Shown in pieces: positions 1-8,564 of a DNA stretch of 64,000 nt (position 1 is its first letter; the number at the start of each line of letters is the position of its first letter). Below the pieces are notes generated by a model. It had not been told where the DNA came from, made no database searches, and saw nothing but the letters and a program-made list of their open reading frames with translations. Made by a program: the position numbers and the translations under genes. This stretch comes from Pseudorhodobacter sp. E13 (lineage in GTDB: Bacteria; Pseudomonadota; Alphaproteobacteria; Rhodobacterales; Rhodobacteraceae), in assembly GCF_003991405.1 (NCBI RefSeq), contig NZ_RPEN01000155.1, positions 62,001 through 126,000 of the forward strand, given 5' to 3'.

Positions 1-390
1 GAAACGTTCTTTCTGTATTTTGAAGAAACCGAGCTGTGCCACCGCGCCGCAGCGGCGGGCTATCCCACCGATTATGTGCGCGAAAGTGAAGTGACGCATA
101 TCGGTTCGGTTTCCACCGGTATGAAAACCTGGGCGCGGATGCCGGGCTATTGGTTCGACAGCCGGCTGCATTATTTCACCAAGGTGCATGGCCCGGCCTA
201 TGCCGCGCTTGCCACAATCGCGCTTGTGTTCGGGTCTATGCTCTGGCGTGCGCGCTTGTTGATCCAGCGCAAGGACAGGGGCGACCCGCCGCGCTTTCTT
301 CGCGATCTGATCGTGCATTATGTCCGCAGCGTGTCTGGCCGCGGCCCGCAACATAAAGTGACCCCCGCGCCGCAGCGGGAAGGAGTGTAA
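1..390 (+). CDS. Family-2 glycosyltransferase, C-terminal part (5' end outside window)
   Basis: Open from the first base; 129 residues are visible before the TAA at 388-390. The fragment begins with FFLYFEETELCHR, the acidic motif (usual form YFEDxDLCxR) near the active site of GT2 rhamnosyltransferase-like enzymes. VTHIGSVSTGM follows, matching the conserved VxHxxGxS segment after the catalytic base. A hydrophobic stretch (AYAALATIALVFG) near the C-terminus suggests membrane association. Only one base separates it from the next start codon, so it is probably the upstream member of an operon with the hybrid synthetase, which hints at a polysaccharide or glycoconjugate context. The sugar donor and acceptor cannot be told from the fragment. 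Family call is firm; substrate is unknown. Confidence 0.8.
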   Translation, partial: ETFFLYFEETELCHRAAAAGYPTDYVRESEVTHIGSVSTGMKTWARMPGYWFDSRLHYFTKVHGPAYAALATIALVFGSMLWRARLLIQRKDRGDPPRFLRDLIVHYVRSVSGRGPQHKVTPAPQREGV

Positions 391-391
391 G

Positions 392-3300
392 ATGTCCAAC
401 GCCCTGATTATCGGCAATGAATCCCTGACCATCCAATGCGCCGAGGCGCTGCTGGCGCGCGGCCACAGCATTGCGGCGTTGGTCACGCGGAATGCGGATG
501 TGCGGGCATGGGGGCAGGGCAAGGGCCTGCGGGTGGAGGCGCAGGACCAAGGGCTGGCCGACCGTTTGGCCGGGCTGCGGGTGGATTGGGTGCTGTCCAT
601 CGCCAACCTCAATGTGATCCCGGCAGAGGTGCTGTCACTGGCCGATCAGGCGGTGAACTTCCATGATGGCCCGCTGCCGCGCTATGCGGGTCTGAACGCC
701 CCGATCTGGGCCATACTGAACGGTGAGGCGCAGCACGGTATCACCTGGCACCGCATGGTGGCGGGTGTGGATGAAGGGGCCATTCTGGAACAGCGCCTGT
801 TTGATATCGCGCCGACCGAGACGGCGCTGACGCTGAACACCAAATGCTTTGAAGCCGCGATTGACAGTTTCCCCGCCGTTCTGACAGCGCTGGAAACCAA
901 CGCACCGGGGGTGGCACAAGACCTGTCGCTGCGCAGCGAATATCGCCGCGCAGACCGTCCCGCCGCCGCCGCGCGGTTGGATTTCACCCAAAGTGCCGAA
1001 CAGGGGGCCGCCTTGGTGCGGGGCTTGGATCATGGCAGCTATGCCAACCCGCTCGCCCTGCCCAAGATCGAGGTTGAAGGCCGTATCCTGCTGGTCACAG
1101 AGGCCGAAATCCTGCGCGATGCCAATGGCGTGCCGGGTGCTGTGCTGGAGACGACAGAGGCCGGGCTGGTCGTGGCCTGTGCCAGCGGTGCGCTGCGTCT
1201 GGCTGGGTTGCAGGCGCTGGATGGCGCGGCGGTTTGCCCGAAATCGCTTGGGGCCACGCATCTGCCCAGCCCCGGCGGGCAGGGCCAAGCGATCAGTGCT
1301 GCCATCGCCGCCGCGGCCCCCGTGGAAGGCGCGATGCGCCGGGCCTTGGCCGCGCTTACCCCGCTTGACCTGTTGGAAACGCCGACAGGCGCTGACCCGG
1401 ATTGGCACAGCCTACCGCTGCCACATAGCGCCAGCCCCTTTGCCCATGCCTTGGGCGTGGCACGCGCCTTGGGGCAGCCATCGGTTGATCTGGCGGTGAA
1501 ATCGCCGCAGCAATCGCCCTATCTTTCGGGCTGGTCGCCGCTGCATCTGGCAGCGGATGCCACGCTGGCCAAGGCGCAAGAGCAATTCACCGCCGCATGG
1601 GCCAAAGCCGAAACCGCGCCCGGTTTCGCCATTGACCTGCCGCGCCGCGACCCGGCTTTGGCAGGCTTGCGCACGCCTGCGATCGGGTTGTCCACCACTG
1701 GCCCGGTGACGGGCACCGCGATCACCCTGACCGCAGACGCCTTGCATTTTGACGCCGCCCGCATCACCGCAACCGATGCCGCCGCCTTTGTCGCGCGGCT
1801 GGCAACGCTTGCCAAAGCCCTCGCCACCGCCGACCCGCAAAGCACCTGCGCCGCTTTGCCCATCCTGCCTGCGGCAGAGCGTGACCTGATCCTGAACCAA
1901 TGGAACGCGACCGCTAAAGACTATGACCGCGCGCTGACCGTGCATCAGGCCTTTGAAGCGCAGGTCGCCAAAACCCCGGACGCCCCCGCCGTGGTGTTTG
2001 AAGGCAAGGCCCTGACCTATGCGCAACTGAACACCCGCGCCAACCGCGCCGCCCATGTGCTGATGGGCATGGGGGTGGCGCCCGGCACGCTGGTCGGCCT
2101 TTGCGCCACCCGCTCGCTTGACCTTTTGATCGGCGCCTTGGCGATCTTCAAGGCAGGCGGCGCTTACGTCCCGATGGACCCGGCCTATCCGGCCGACCGG
2201 ATCGCCCTGTTCATCGAAGACAGCGCCGCCCCGGTGATCGTGACCCAAAGCGCGTTGGCCGATGGCCTGCCCACGGGCAGCGCCCAAACCCTGTGCATTG
2301 ATACAGACCCGCGCATTGCCCAAGCGCCGGACACCAACCCCGACAGCGGCGTCACCAGCGCCGATCTGGCCTATATGATCTATACCTCCGGCTCTACCGG
2401 GCGGCCCAAGGGCGTGATGGTCGAACATCGCAATGTCGCCAATTTCTTTGCGGGCATGGATGACCGGATCGACCATTCCGCAGGCGCAGTCTGGCTGGCT
2501 GTTACCTCGCTGTCCTTCGACATTTCGGTGCTGGAACTGTTCTGGACCTTGGCGCGCGGCTTCAAGCTGGTGCTGTCTTCGGATGAAAACCGGGCGCTGG
2601 TATCCTCGGGCACCATTACCTCTGACAAGGGGATGGAATTTTCGATCTATTACTGGGGCAATGACGATGGCGCAGGCCCCAAGAAATACGAAATGCTGCT
2701 GGAAGGCGCGAAATTCGCCGATGCCCATGGCTTCTGCGCGGTCTGGACGCCCGAGCGCCACTTCCACGCCTTTGGTGGCCCCTATCCGAACCCGTCTGTG
2801 ACGGGTGCTGCCGTGGCGGCCGTGACGAAAAACATTGGCGTGCGGGCAGGCTCCTGCGTGGCCCCCTTGCACCATCCGGCCCGTATCGCCGAAGAATGGG
2901 CAGTGATCGACAACCTGACCAACGGGCGCGCGGGCCTTGCGATTGCCAGCGGCTGGCACCCCGATGATTTCGTGCTGCGCCCGGAAAACACACCACCCAA
3001 CAACCGCGATGCGATGTTCCAATCCATCGATCAGGTGCGCCGCCTGTGGCGCGGCGAAACGGTTGATTTCCCCACTGCCAAGGGCGGCAGCTTTGGCGTG
3101 GCCACGCAACCGCGCCCGGTGTCGCGCGAATTGCCGATCTGGGTCACCACCGCCGGCAATCCCGCCACATGGCGCGAAGCCGGCGAGATTGGCGCGAATG
3201 TGCTGACGCACCTGCTGGGCCAATCGGTCGAAGAGGTGGGCGACAAGATCAAGATTTACCACGAGGCTTTGCGCAAGGCAGGCCATGACCCGGCGCATTT

Positions 3301-4942
3301 CACCGTCACCTTGATGCTGCACACCTATATCGCGCGGGACCGAGAGCTTTCGCGCGAAATAGCCCGGGAACCGATGAAAAACTACCTGCGCTCGGCGGCA
3401 GGGCTGATCAAGCAATACGCATGGGCCTTTCCGGCGTTCAAGAAACCGGCAGGGGTGGAAAACCCCATGCAGATTGATCTGCAATCCCTCTCGGATGAAG
3501 AGAATGAGGCCATCCTCGATTTCGCCTTCAAGCGGTATTTCGAAGACTCCGGCCTGTTCGGCACGGTCGAGGATTGCTTGGCCCGTGTCGAAAGCCTGAA
3601 GCGCATTGGCGTGACCGAGGTGGCCTGCCTGATCGACTATGGCATCGCGACCGAAACGGTGATGGAAGGGCTTTACCCGCTGGCCGAGGTGCTGCGCCGC
3701 TCCAACCAATCCGGGCCAGAGGCGCATGATTTCTCCATCGCGGCGCAACTGATCCGGCACAAGGTCACGCATCTGCAATGCACACCCTCGATGGCACGGA
3801 TGATCGCGATGAACGATGACAGCCGCGCCGCGCTGGCCGGGGTGAAAACCCTGATGCTGGGCGGCGAGGCGCTGCCCTCCGCCCTTGTCGAAGACCTGAA
3901 CAAAGCGACCACGGCGCGCATTGAAAACATGTATGGCCCCACGGAAACGACGATCTGGTCCACCACCGAAACCGCAACAGCGGGGCAGGGTGTGGTGAAC
4001 ATCGGCACCCCCATCGCCAATACGCAGGTCTATGTGCTCGATGAGGCGCTGGCCCCCGTGCCCTTGGGCGTGGCAGGCGAACTCTGGATTGGCGGCGATG
4101 GCGTGACGCGCGGCTATTGGCAGCGCGATGACCTGACGGCGGACCGCTTCCGCGACAACCCCTTCCATCCGGGCCGCATGTATCGCACCGGCGATCTGGT
4201 GCGCTGGCGGCCCGATGGTCGGCTCGATTTCCTTGGCCGCGCCGATCATCAGGTCAAACTGCGCGGCTACCGGATCGAGTTGGGCGAGATTGAAACCGTG
4301 CTGGAGGCGCAACCCGGCGTCGCGCAAGCCGTCGTCTTGGCGCGCGAAGATAGCCCCGGCGATCTGCGCCTTGTCGCCTATCTGCGCGGCACTGCCGCCG
4401 AGGCCAGTTTGCGCCCGGCGCTGGAGGCCGCCTTGCCCGCCCATATGGTCCCGCAGCATTTCGTGACAGTTGCGGCGTTCCCCCTGACCCCCAACCGCAA
4501 AGTGGACCGCAAGGCGCTGCCCGCGCCCACCTCGGTCAAGGCACCGCAAGTGGAATCCTATGTCGCTCCAAAAGGCGTGGCCGAGGCGCTGGCGGTGGTC
4601 TGGTCGCGCGTTTTGGGCGTGCCGAAAGTTGGGGCCAAGGATAACTTCTTCGCGCTGGGCGGTCATTCCTTGCTGGCGGTGCAGGCGCATCGCGAAATCC
4701 GGGCAGAACTGGGGGCCGCGAAACTCTCGATCACCGACATTTTCCGCTTCCCGGTGCTCGAGGCGCTCGCCGCCCATATCGAGAAATCGGGCGGCACGGC
4801 ACTCGCCGCCCCTGCAACCGCAACCGCGACCTCAACCGCGACAACTGCACCCGCCACCAATGCTGGGAATGACCGTGCCGAGGCCCGCGCGGATGCCATG
4901 GCCCGCCGCCGCGCCATGCGGGCCGGGCGCGCGGCAAGCTAG
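392..4942 (+). CDS. Hybrid formyltransferase / adenylation-(luciferase-like monooxygenase)-carrier protein synthetase (MupA/Atu3671-type)
   Basis: 1516 residues. Residues 1-190 are a formyl_trans_N domain with the catalytic N89-x-H91 and D127 of 10-formyl-THF enzymes. About 195-300 resembles the formyltransferase C-terminal domain. About 320-500 is linker or a degraded condensation-like region with no HHxxxDG. The adenylation domain starts near 505 with A3 YTSGSTGRPKG (about 662) and SFDISVLELFW. It is interrupted at about 745-1100 by a bacterial luciferase-like (FMN) monooxygenase starting MEFSIYYWG, then resumes with NMYGPTETTIWS, YRTGDLVRW and NRKVDRKALP. The carrier domain has LGGHSLL, with Ser near 1426 as the phosphopantetheine site, followed by an Ala/Thr-rich tail. 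The A-LLM-PCP arrangement is the known natural-product LLM type (mupirocin MupA, Atu3671; TIGR04020). It likely activates an amino acid, holds it on the carrier, oxidises it and formylates something. No thioesterase or complete condensation domain is present. Product unknown. Confidence 0.9.
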   Translation: MSNALIIGNESLTIQCAEALLARGHSIAALVTRNADVRAWGQGKGLRVEAQDQGLADRLAGLRVDWVLSIANLNVIPAEVLSLADQAVNFHDGPLPRYAGLNAPIWAILNGEAQHGITWHRMVAGVDEGAILEQRLFDIAPTETALTLNTKCFEAAIDSFPAVLTALETNAPGVAQDLSLRSEYRRADRPAAAARLDFTQSAEQGAALVRGLDHGSYANPLALPKIEVEGRILLVTEAEILRDANGVPGAVLETTEAGLVVACASGALRLAGLQALDGAAVCPKSLGATHLPSPGGQGQAISAAIAAAAPVEGAMRRALAALTPLDLLETPTGADPDWHSLPLPHSASPFAHALGVARALGQPSVDLAVKSPQQSPYLSGWSPLHLAADATLAKAQEQFTAAWAKAETAPGFAIDLPRRDPALAGLRTPAIGLSTTGPVTGTAITLTADALHFDAARITATDAAAFVARLATLAKALATADPQSTCAALPILPAAERDLILNQWNATAKDYDRALTVHQAFEAQVAKTPDAPAVVFEGKALTYAQLNTRANRAAHVLMGMGVAPGTLVGLCATRSLDLLIGALAIFKAGGAYVPMDPAYPADRIALFIEDSAAPVIVTQSALADGLPTGSAQTLCIDTDPRIAQAPDTNPDSGVTSADLAYMIYTSGSTGRPKGVMVEHRNVANFFAGMDDRIDHSAGAVWLAVTSLSFDISVLELFWTLARGFKLVLSSDENRALVSSGTITSDKGMEFSIYYWGNDDGAGPKKYEMLLEGAKFADAHGFCAVWTPERHFHAFGGPYPNPSVTGAAVAAVTKNIGVRAGSCVAPLHHPARIAEEWAVIDNLTNGRAGLAIASGWHPDDFVLRPENTPPNNRDAMFQSIDQVRRLWRGETVDFPTAKGGSFGVATQPRPVSRELPIWVTTAGNPATWREAGEIGANVLTHLLGQSVEEVGDKIKIYHEALRKAGHDPAHFTVTLMLHTYIARDRELSREIAREPMKNYLRSAAGLIKQYAWAFPAFKKPAGVENPMQIDLQSLSDEENEAILDFAFKRYFEDSGLFGTVEDCLARVESLKRIGVTEVACLIDYGIATETVMEGLYPLAEVLRRSNQSGPEAHDFSIAAQLIRHKVTHLQCTPSMARMIAMNDDSRAALAGVKTLMLGGEALPSALVEDLNKATTARIENMYGPTETTIWSTTETATAGQGVVNIGTPIANTQVYVLDEALAPVPLGVAGELWIGGDGVTRGYWQRDDLTADRFRDNPFHPGRMYRTGDLVRWRPDGRLDFLGRADHQVKLRGYRIELGEIETVLEAQPGVAQAVVLAREDSPGDLRLVAYLRGTAAEASLRPALEAALPAHMVPQHFVTVAAFPLTPNRKVDRKALPAPTSVKAPQVESYVAPKGVAEALAVVWSRVLGVPKVGAKDNFFALGGHSLLAVQAHREIRAELGAAKLSITDIFRFPVLEALAAHIEKSGGTALAAPATATATSTATTAPATNAGNDRAEARADAMARRRAMRAGRAAS

Positions 4943-5586
4943 TGACCAACCTCCCGGCCCTGCTTGCCGCCGCCCGCCGCCTTGCCCCGGCGGGCATCGC
5001 TTGGGCGGTGGCAGACCCAACCGCACCCGCGCCGCCCCTTTGGCCGGGGGAAGACATCGGCAAAGCCGTTCCTGCCCGCGCCATGGAATTCGCCGCAGGC
5101 CGCGCCGCCGCCCGCGAAGCCCTTGCTGCCTTGGGCGCGCCCCTTGCCGCCATCCCGCACGGCCCCGACCGCGCGCCGGTCTGGCCGCAGGGCATCAGCG
5201 GCAGCCTGACCCATAGCGCCAGCGCCTGCCTTGCCGCTGTCACCCCTGTGCCACGCTTGATCGGCATCGACCTAGAGCCTAACACCCCACTCGCACCCGA
5301 CCTGTGGGAAACCGTGCTGCTGCCCGCCGAACAGGCGAACCTTCTGTCCAGCCCCAGCCCCGGCCTGCTGGCCAAACACATTTTTTCCGCCAAGGAAGCC
5401 GCCTATAAGGCGCAATACCAACGCTCCCAAACCCTGTTTGATTTCCACGCGCTGGAAGTCACCTTTCGTGAAACCACCTTCACCGCCGGCTTCACCCAAT
5501 CAGTGCCGGGCTTTGCCAAAGATGCGCAGCTTCACGGGCATATCTGCGAGGCCCAAGGCCATATCCTCGCCCTCGCCATCGCCTGA
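4942..5586 (+). CDS. 4'-phosphopantetheinyl transferase (EntD/Sfp superfamily)
   Basis: 214 residues. It transfers phosphopantetheine from CoA to the serine of an apo carrier protein. The Mg-binding motif GIDLEPN (D110, E112), FSAKEAAYK (K151, E152) and the upstream SLTHSASACLAAV segment with its histidine are all present, in the order typical of EntD-like enzymes. The GTG start at 4942 shares one base with the TAG stop of the hybrid synthetase (TAGTG), so translation is probably coupled, and the carrier domain of that protein is the obvious substrate. The gene is followed by the 84-bp hairpin repeat and a convergent response regulator gene. Length is normal for the family. Confidence 0.93.
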   Translation: MTNLPALLAAARRLAPAGIAWAVADPTAPAPPLWPGEDIGKAVPARAMEFAAGRAAAREALAALGAPLAAIPHGPDRAPVWPQGISGSLTHSASACLAAVTPVPRLIGIDLEPNTPLAPDLWETVLLPAEQANLLSSPSPGLLAKHIFSAKEAAYKAQYQRSQTLFDFHALEVTFRETTFTAGFTQSVPGFAKDAQLHGHICEAQGHILALAIA

Positions 5587-5594
5587 TCCGGCAC

Positions 5595-5678
5595 CGCTTT
5601 CTTTTCGGCACAAATATCCTCGGGGGTGTCGCTTTGCGCAGCAAGGCGACTTCGGGGGCAGACAGCCCCCGCGCCCGG
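5595..5678. repeat. 84-bp hairpin-rich intergenic repeat, copy 1
   Basis: This matches 28212-28295 at 82 of 84 positions. It carries an inverted repeat with arms GTCGCTTTGC and GCAAGGCGAC (one G:T in this copy) and a second hairpin GGGGGC-AGACA-GCCCCC. The flank reads AAATATCCTCGGGGG on the plus strand. It lies between the convergent transferase gene (stop 5586) and response regulator gene (stop at 5697) and probably terminates transcription from the minus strand, where GGATATTTGTGCC follows the stems. Similar elements occur intergenically in related genomes as far as I recall; this was not checked. Confidence 0.85.
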
Positions 5679-5696
5679 CACGGGCACAGCACTGGC

Positions 5697-6407
5697 CTAT
5701 TCCCAGATGACATCGCCCAAAAAGATATAGCCCGCACCATAGATCGTCTTGATCAGCAACGGGTTTTTCGGGTCCTCGCCCAGCTTGGTGCGCAAGCGGC
5801 TGATGCGCACATCCATCGCCCGGTCAAAACTGTCCCCCGCAGCACCCCCAAGGCTCGTTTGCATCTGTGCCCGCGAAATCAGCCGCTTGGGCGCGTCCAG
5901 AAACAGGCGCAAGACCTCACCCTCGGCATGGGAAAACGGCACCTCATGGCCTGCCTCATCCACCAATAGATAGCGGTCGAAAAGCGCGGTCCAGCCATTG
6001 AATCGCGCCACCTGTGCCTGACGTTCCGCCCCGCTGCGGCCCTTGCGCAGCCGTGCGCGCACCCGGGCCACCACTTCGGCCGGATCAAAGGGCTTGATGA
6101 TGTAGTCATCGGCCCCAAGCTCCAGCCCCGTCACCCGGTCCTGCACCTGCGCGCGACCCGAAATGATGATGATAGCCGCCCCGGACTCCAGCGCCAGGCG
6201 ATGCACCACCGCCAGCCCATCGCGGTCCGGCAGCCCCAGATCAACCAGACACACATCCGGCGTCACCCGGTTCAGCGCCGCTTCAAACTCTGTCGCCCGC
6301 GCAAAGGCCGCACAGCGAAAGCCCGCCTCCTCCAGCGCGTCCTGCAACATGCGGCGGATTTCCGGCTCATCATCCAGAATGGCGATCAGGGGGGGCTTTA
6401 CACTCAT
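5697..6407 (-). CDS. OmpR/PhoB-family response regulator
   Basis: 236 residues. The receiver domain (about 5-120) has the acidic pair D12-D13, phosphoacceptor D56 in CLVDLGLPD and K105 in IIKPFDP. A winged-helix DNA-binding domain (about 130-233) ends with the typical VRISRLRTKLG and LIKTIYGAGYIF segments. The ATG at 6405-6407 overlaps the stop of the kinase gene by four bases (ATGA), so kinase and regulator are co-translated. The pair is transcribed away from the acyl-CoA synthetase/ABC transporter operon starting at 8565, which makes that operon a natural target; this is inferred from position only. Confidence 0.95.
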   Translation of the reverse strand: MSVKPPLIAILDDEPEIRRMLQDALEEAGFRCAAFARATEFEAALNRVTPDVCLVDLGLPDRDGLAVVHRLALESGAAIIIISGRAQVQDRVTGLELGADDYIIKPFDPAEVVARVRARLRKGRSGAERQAQVARFNGWTALFDRYLLVDEAGHEVPFSHAEGEVLRLFLDAPKRLISRAQMQTSLGGAAGDSFDRAMDVRISRLRTKLGEDPKNPLLIKTIYGAGYIFLGDVIWE

Positions 6408-8362
6408 GTTTGTCCACGCATCAAAAAGGCCGCAAGCTGGCTTGCGTCAAAGGGTTTGGCCAACAGGGGAAATCGCGCCTCCCCCCGCAAGCGCAGCGGC
6501 GCCGAGGCAGGCAGCGAGGTCATCAGAAACCCACGCAGCGGCGGATGGCTTGTCGCCAGTTTTTCCAGCATTTCGACCCCGTTCATTTGGCCCGGCAAGG
6601 AAATATCGCTCAGCACGATCTCAACCCCCGGCAGCGTGGCAAGGCTCAGCCCTTCATCGGTGCTGGCGGCCTCGATCACCGAATGGCCCAGACCGCGCAG
6701 CATTTCGCGCACGTTTTCGCGGATGTCGGGATTGTCCTCGACCAGCAGCACCATCTTTGGCGTGGCATCCGGGGTCGCCCGGCGCAAGGGCAGGCGCAGC
6801 GTCACCCGCCCGCCGCCTGCATCACGATTGGCCAGCCGCACCGTGCCACCCGCAAGCGTCACCTGATCATAAACCATCGCCAGCCCAAGGCCGGACCCTT
6901 CGCCGCCTTTGGTGGTGAAAAACGGGTCCAACCCATGCGCCAGTGCTTCTTCGCTAAAGCCGGGGCCATCATCTTCGACCACAATCTCCAGCCAGGTGTC
7001 GCGCAGGTTGCGCGCGGTCAGGGTAATCTTGCCGGGCCGAGCGCCCCCGGCTTGGCCCACCATCGCATCGCGGGCATTCAGGATCAGGTTGACCAGCGCA
7101 TCCTGCAACATGCCCGCATCCAGCCGCAATGGCGCCTCCAGCCCTTCGCGCTGCATCCATAGCTGGATGTGATCGGGCAAGATCGGTTCTGACAGCGCCG
7201 CCAGATCGGCCAGAAACTGCGGCATCGCGGTGACGACCGGTTTCAATTCGCGCTTGCCCGAAATCCCGGCGATCCGGTCCAGCAACGTGCCGCCCCGCCG
7301 CGCGGCGGCAAGGGTGGCGGCCACCAGACCTTGCGCGCCTTCGGGCAGGGCCAGCCGTTCCAGCCGCCCTTGCAGGCCCAGAATGATGGTCAGAAGATTG
7401 GCGAAATCATGCGCCAGCCCGCTGGTCAGTTGTGCTGCCAACTCCCGCTTGCGGGTTTGCATCAGTGCTGACCGCGCCTGCACCTCCTCGGTCACATCCA
7501 TTGACAAGATGTAAACACCGTTGATCGGCCCGCCATCGGTCTGATCGGGGGTAAAGGCCGCCCGGATGCGCCGCCCGCTTTCATCATCGGCAAATTCGAA
7601 AACCGAGGCTTCGCCCTCCAGTGCGCGATGCAGATAGGCCGCGATTTTCTCAAAGGTGGCTGCACCCAGCGCCTCGCGCCCGGTCAGGCCCAGAATGCTT
7701 TGCGGCCGCCCCGGACCGGGCATCACCGAAGACAGCCTGCGGTTGGAATAGGTGTAGCGCAGATCGCGGCCCACATGGGCGATATGGGCGGGCATCATTT
7801 CGGTGGTCAGGCGGGTGCGGGCCTCCATCTCGGTCAATTCGCGCTTGGTTTCTTCCAGCGCGGCATTGGTCGCGGCAAGCTGTCGGTTGGCTTGGCTCAG
7901 CCGTTCGGCATTGGCCAGAACCTGCTCTGACAACTCCTCGGACCGGGCGCGCAACAGCCCCTCTTGCAGCTTGATTTCGGTGATATCGGTGTAAACCGTG
8001 ACCCAACCACCTTGGGCCAGCGGCGCGCCTTCCACCGAAATCCAGCGCCCGCCGGGGCGCATCCGTTCCATGTAATGCGGCTGAAAGGCGCGGGCGGCCT
8101 CTACCCGTGCGGCCACGGCGGCCTCTACATCCTCTACCGTGCCATATTCGCCGCGCGCCACCAGAAACCGTATCGTATCTTCGAAGGCCGCACCGGGTTC
8201 AGACAGTTCCGGCGGCAAGCTGAACATTTCCGAAAAGCGGCGATTGCAGACGGCCAGCCGCAAATCGCTGTCATAGATCGACAGCGCCTGCTGAATAAGG
8301 TTCAGCCCGGCGGCAGTCATGGCGGCGGTCATCGCGGGGCGGGCGTCTTGGGTCGGGGCCAT
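6404..8362 (-). CDS. Hybrid sensor histidine kinase with two PAS domains and a C-terminal receiver
   Basis: 652 residues from the ATG at 8362, chosen because GAGGAG lies seven bases upstream; an ATG at 8395 is in frame but has no SD. A PAS domain near the N-terminus (SIYDSDLRLAVCNRRFSEMF), a coiled-coil linker, and a second PAS domain (HVGRDLRYTYSNRR) come first. The histidine region GLAHDFANLL follows, then an ATPase domain with N box LVNLILNARDAM, G1 VVEDDGPGFSEE and G2 KGGEGSGLGLAMV. The receiver domain starts VLLVEDNPDIREN with SDISLPG. There is no transmembrane segment, so it should be cytoplasmic. It is coupled to the downstream response regulator. The signal is unknown; PAS domains may bind a small molecule or report redox state. 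Confidence 0.92.
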   Translation of the reverse strand: MAPTQDARPAMTAAMTAAGLNLIQQALSIYDSDLRLAVCNRRFSEMFSLPPELSEPGAAFEDTIRFLVARGEYGTVEDVEAAVAARVEAARAFQPHYMERMRPGGRWISVEGAPLAQGGWVTVYTDITEIKLQEGLLRARSEELSEQVLANAERLSQANRQLAATNAALEETKRELTEMEARTRLTTEMMPAHIAHVGRDLRYTYSNRRLSSVMPGPGRPQSILGLTGREALGAATFEKIAAYLHRALEGEASVFEFADDESGRRIRAAFTPDQTDGGPINGVYILSMDVTEEVQARSALMQTRKRELAAQLTSGLAHDFANLLTIILGLQGRLERLALPEGAQGLVAATLAAARRGGTLLDRIAGISGKRELKPVVTAMPQFLADLAALSEPILPDHIQLWMQREGLEAPLRLDAGMLQDALVNLILNARDAMVGQAGGARPGKITLTARNLRDTWLEIVVEDDGPGFSEEALAHGLDPFFTTKGGEGSGLGLAMVYDQVTLAGGTVRLANRDAGGGRVTLRLPLRRATPDATPKMVLLVEDNPDIRENVREMLRGLGHSVIEAASTDEGLSLATLPGVEIVLSDISLPGQMNGVEMLEKLATSHPPLRGFLMTSLPASAPLRLRGEARFPLLAKPFDASQLAAFLMRGQT

Positions 8363-8431
8363 CTGCGTCTCCTCGCTGTCTTGGCTATCACCCATGGGGC
8401 GGCGGTGAAAAGGCGCAATCGGGGCCTGTTA

Positions 8432-8447
8432 CAATTCGAAAGAATTG
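8432..8447. promoter_or_regulatory. Perfect inverted repeat in the divergent kinase/acyl-CoA synthetase promoter region
   Basis: CAATTCGAAAGAATTG is a 6-bp perfect inverted repeat around GAAA. It lies in the 202-bp gap between the divergent genes starting at 8362 (minus) and 8565 (plus), about 118 bp upstream of the synthetase ATG. It is a plausible operator; the protein that binds it is unknown. Confidence 0.4.
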
Positions 8448-8564
8448 CGAAAAAGTCACGCAAGCATTGCCAACCACCACTAAGGTCAGAACCAACGCGG
8501 CGACAACAGAATCGCCGGGATGGGAAATGACCGGGCCAAGATGGCCTCGATCGGGGAGGATCGA

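Noticed and set aside
1412-4777. Very long open frame (over 1100 codons) antisense to the hybrid synthetase
   Set aside because: It mirrors the codon structure of a high-GC gene. Its translation is Gln/His/Arg/Gly-rich low-information sequence without domains, whereas the plus-strand protein has complete catalytic motifs.
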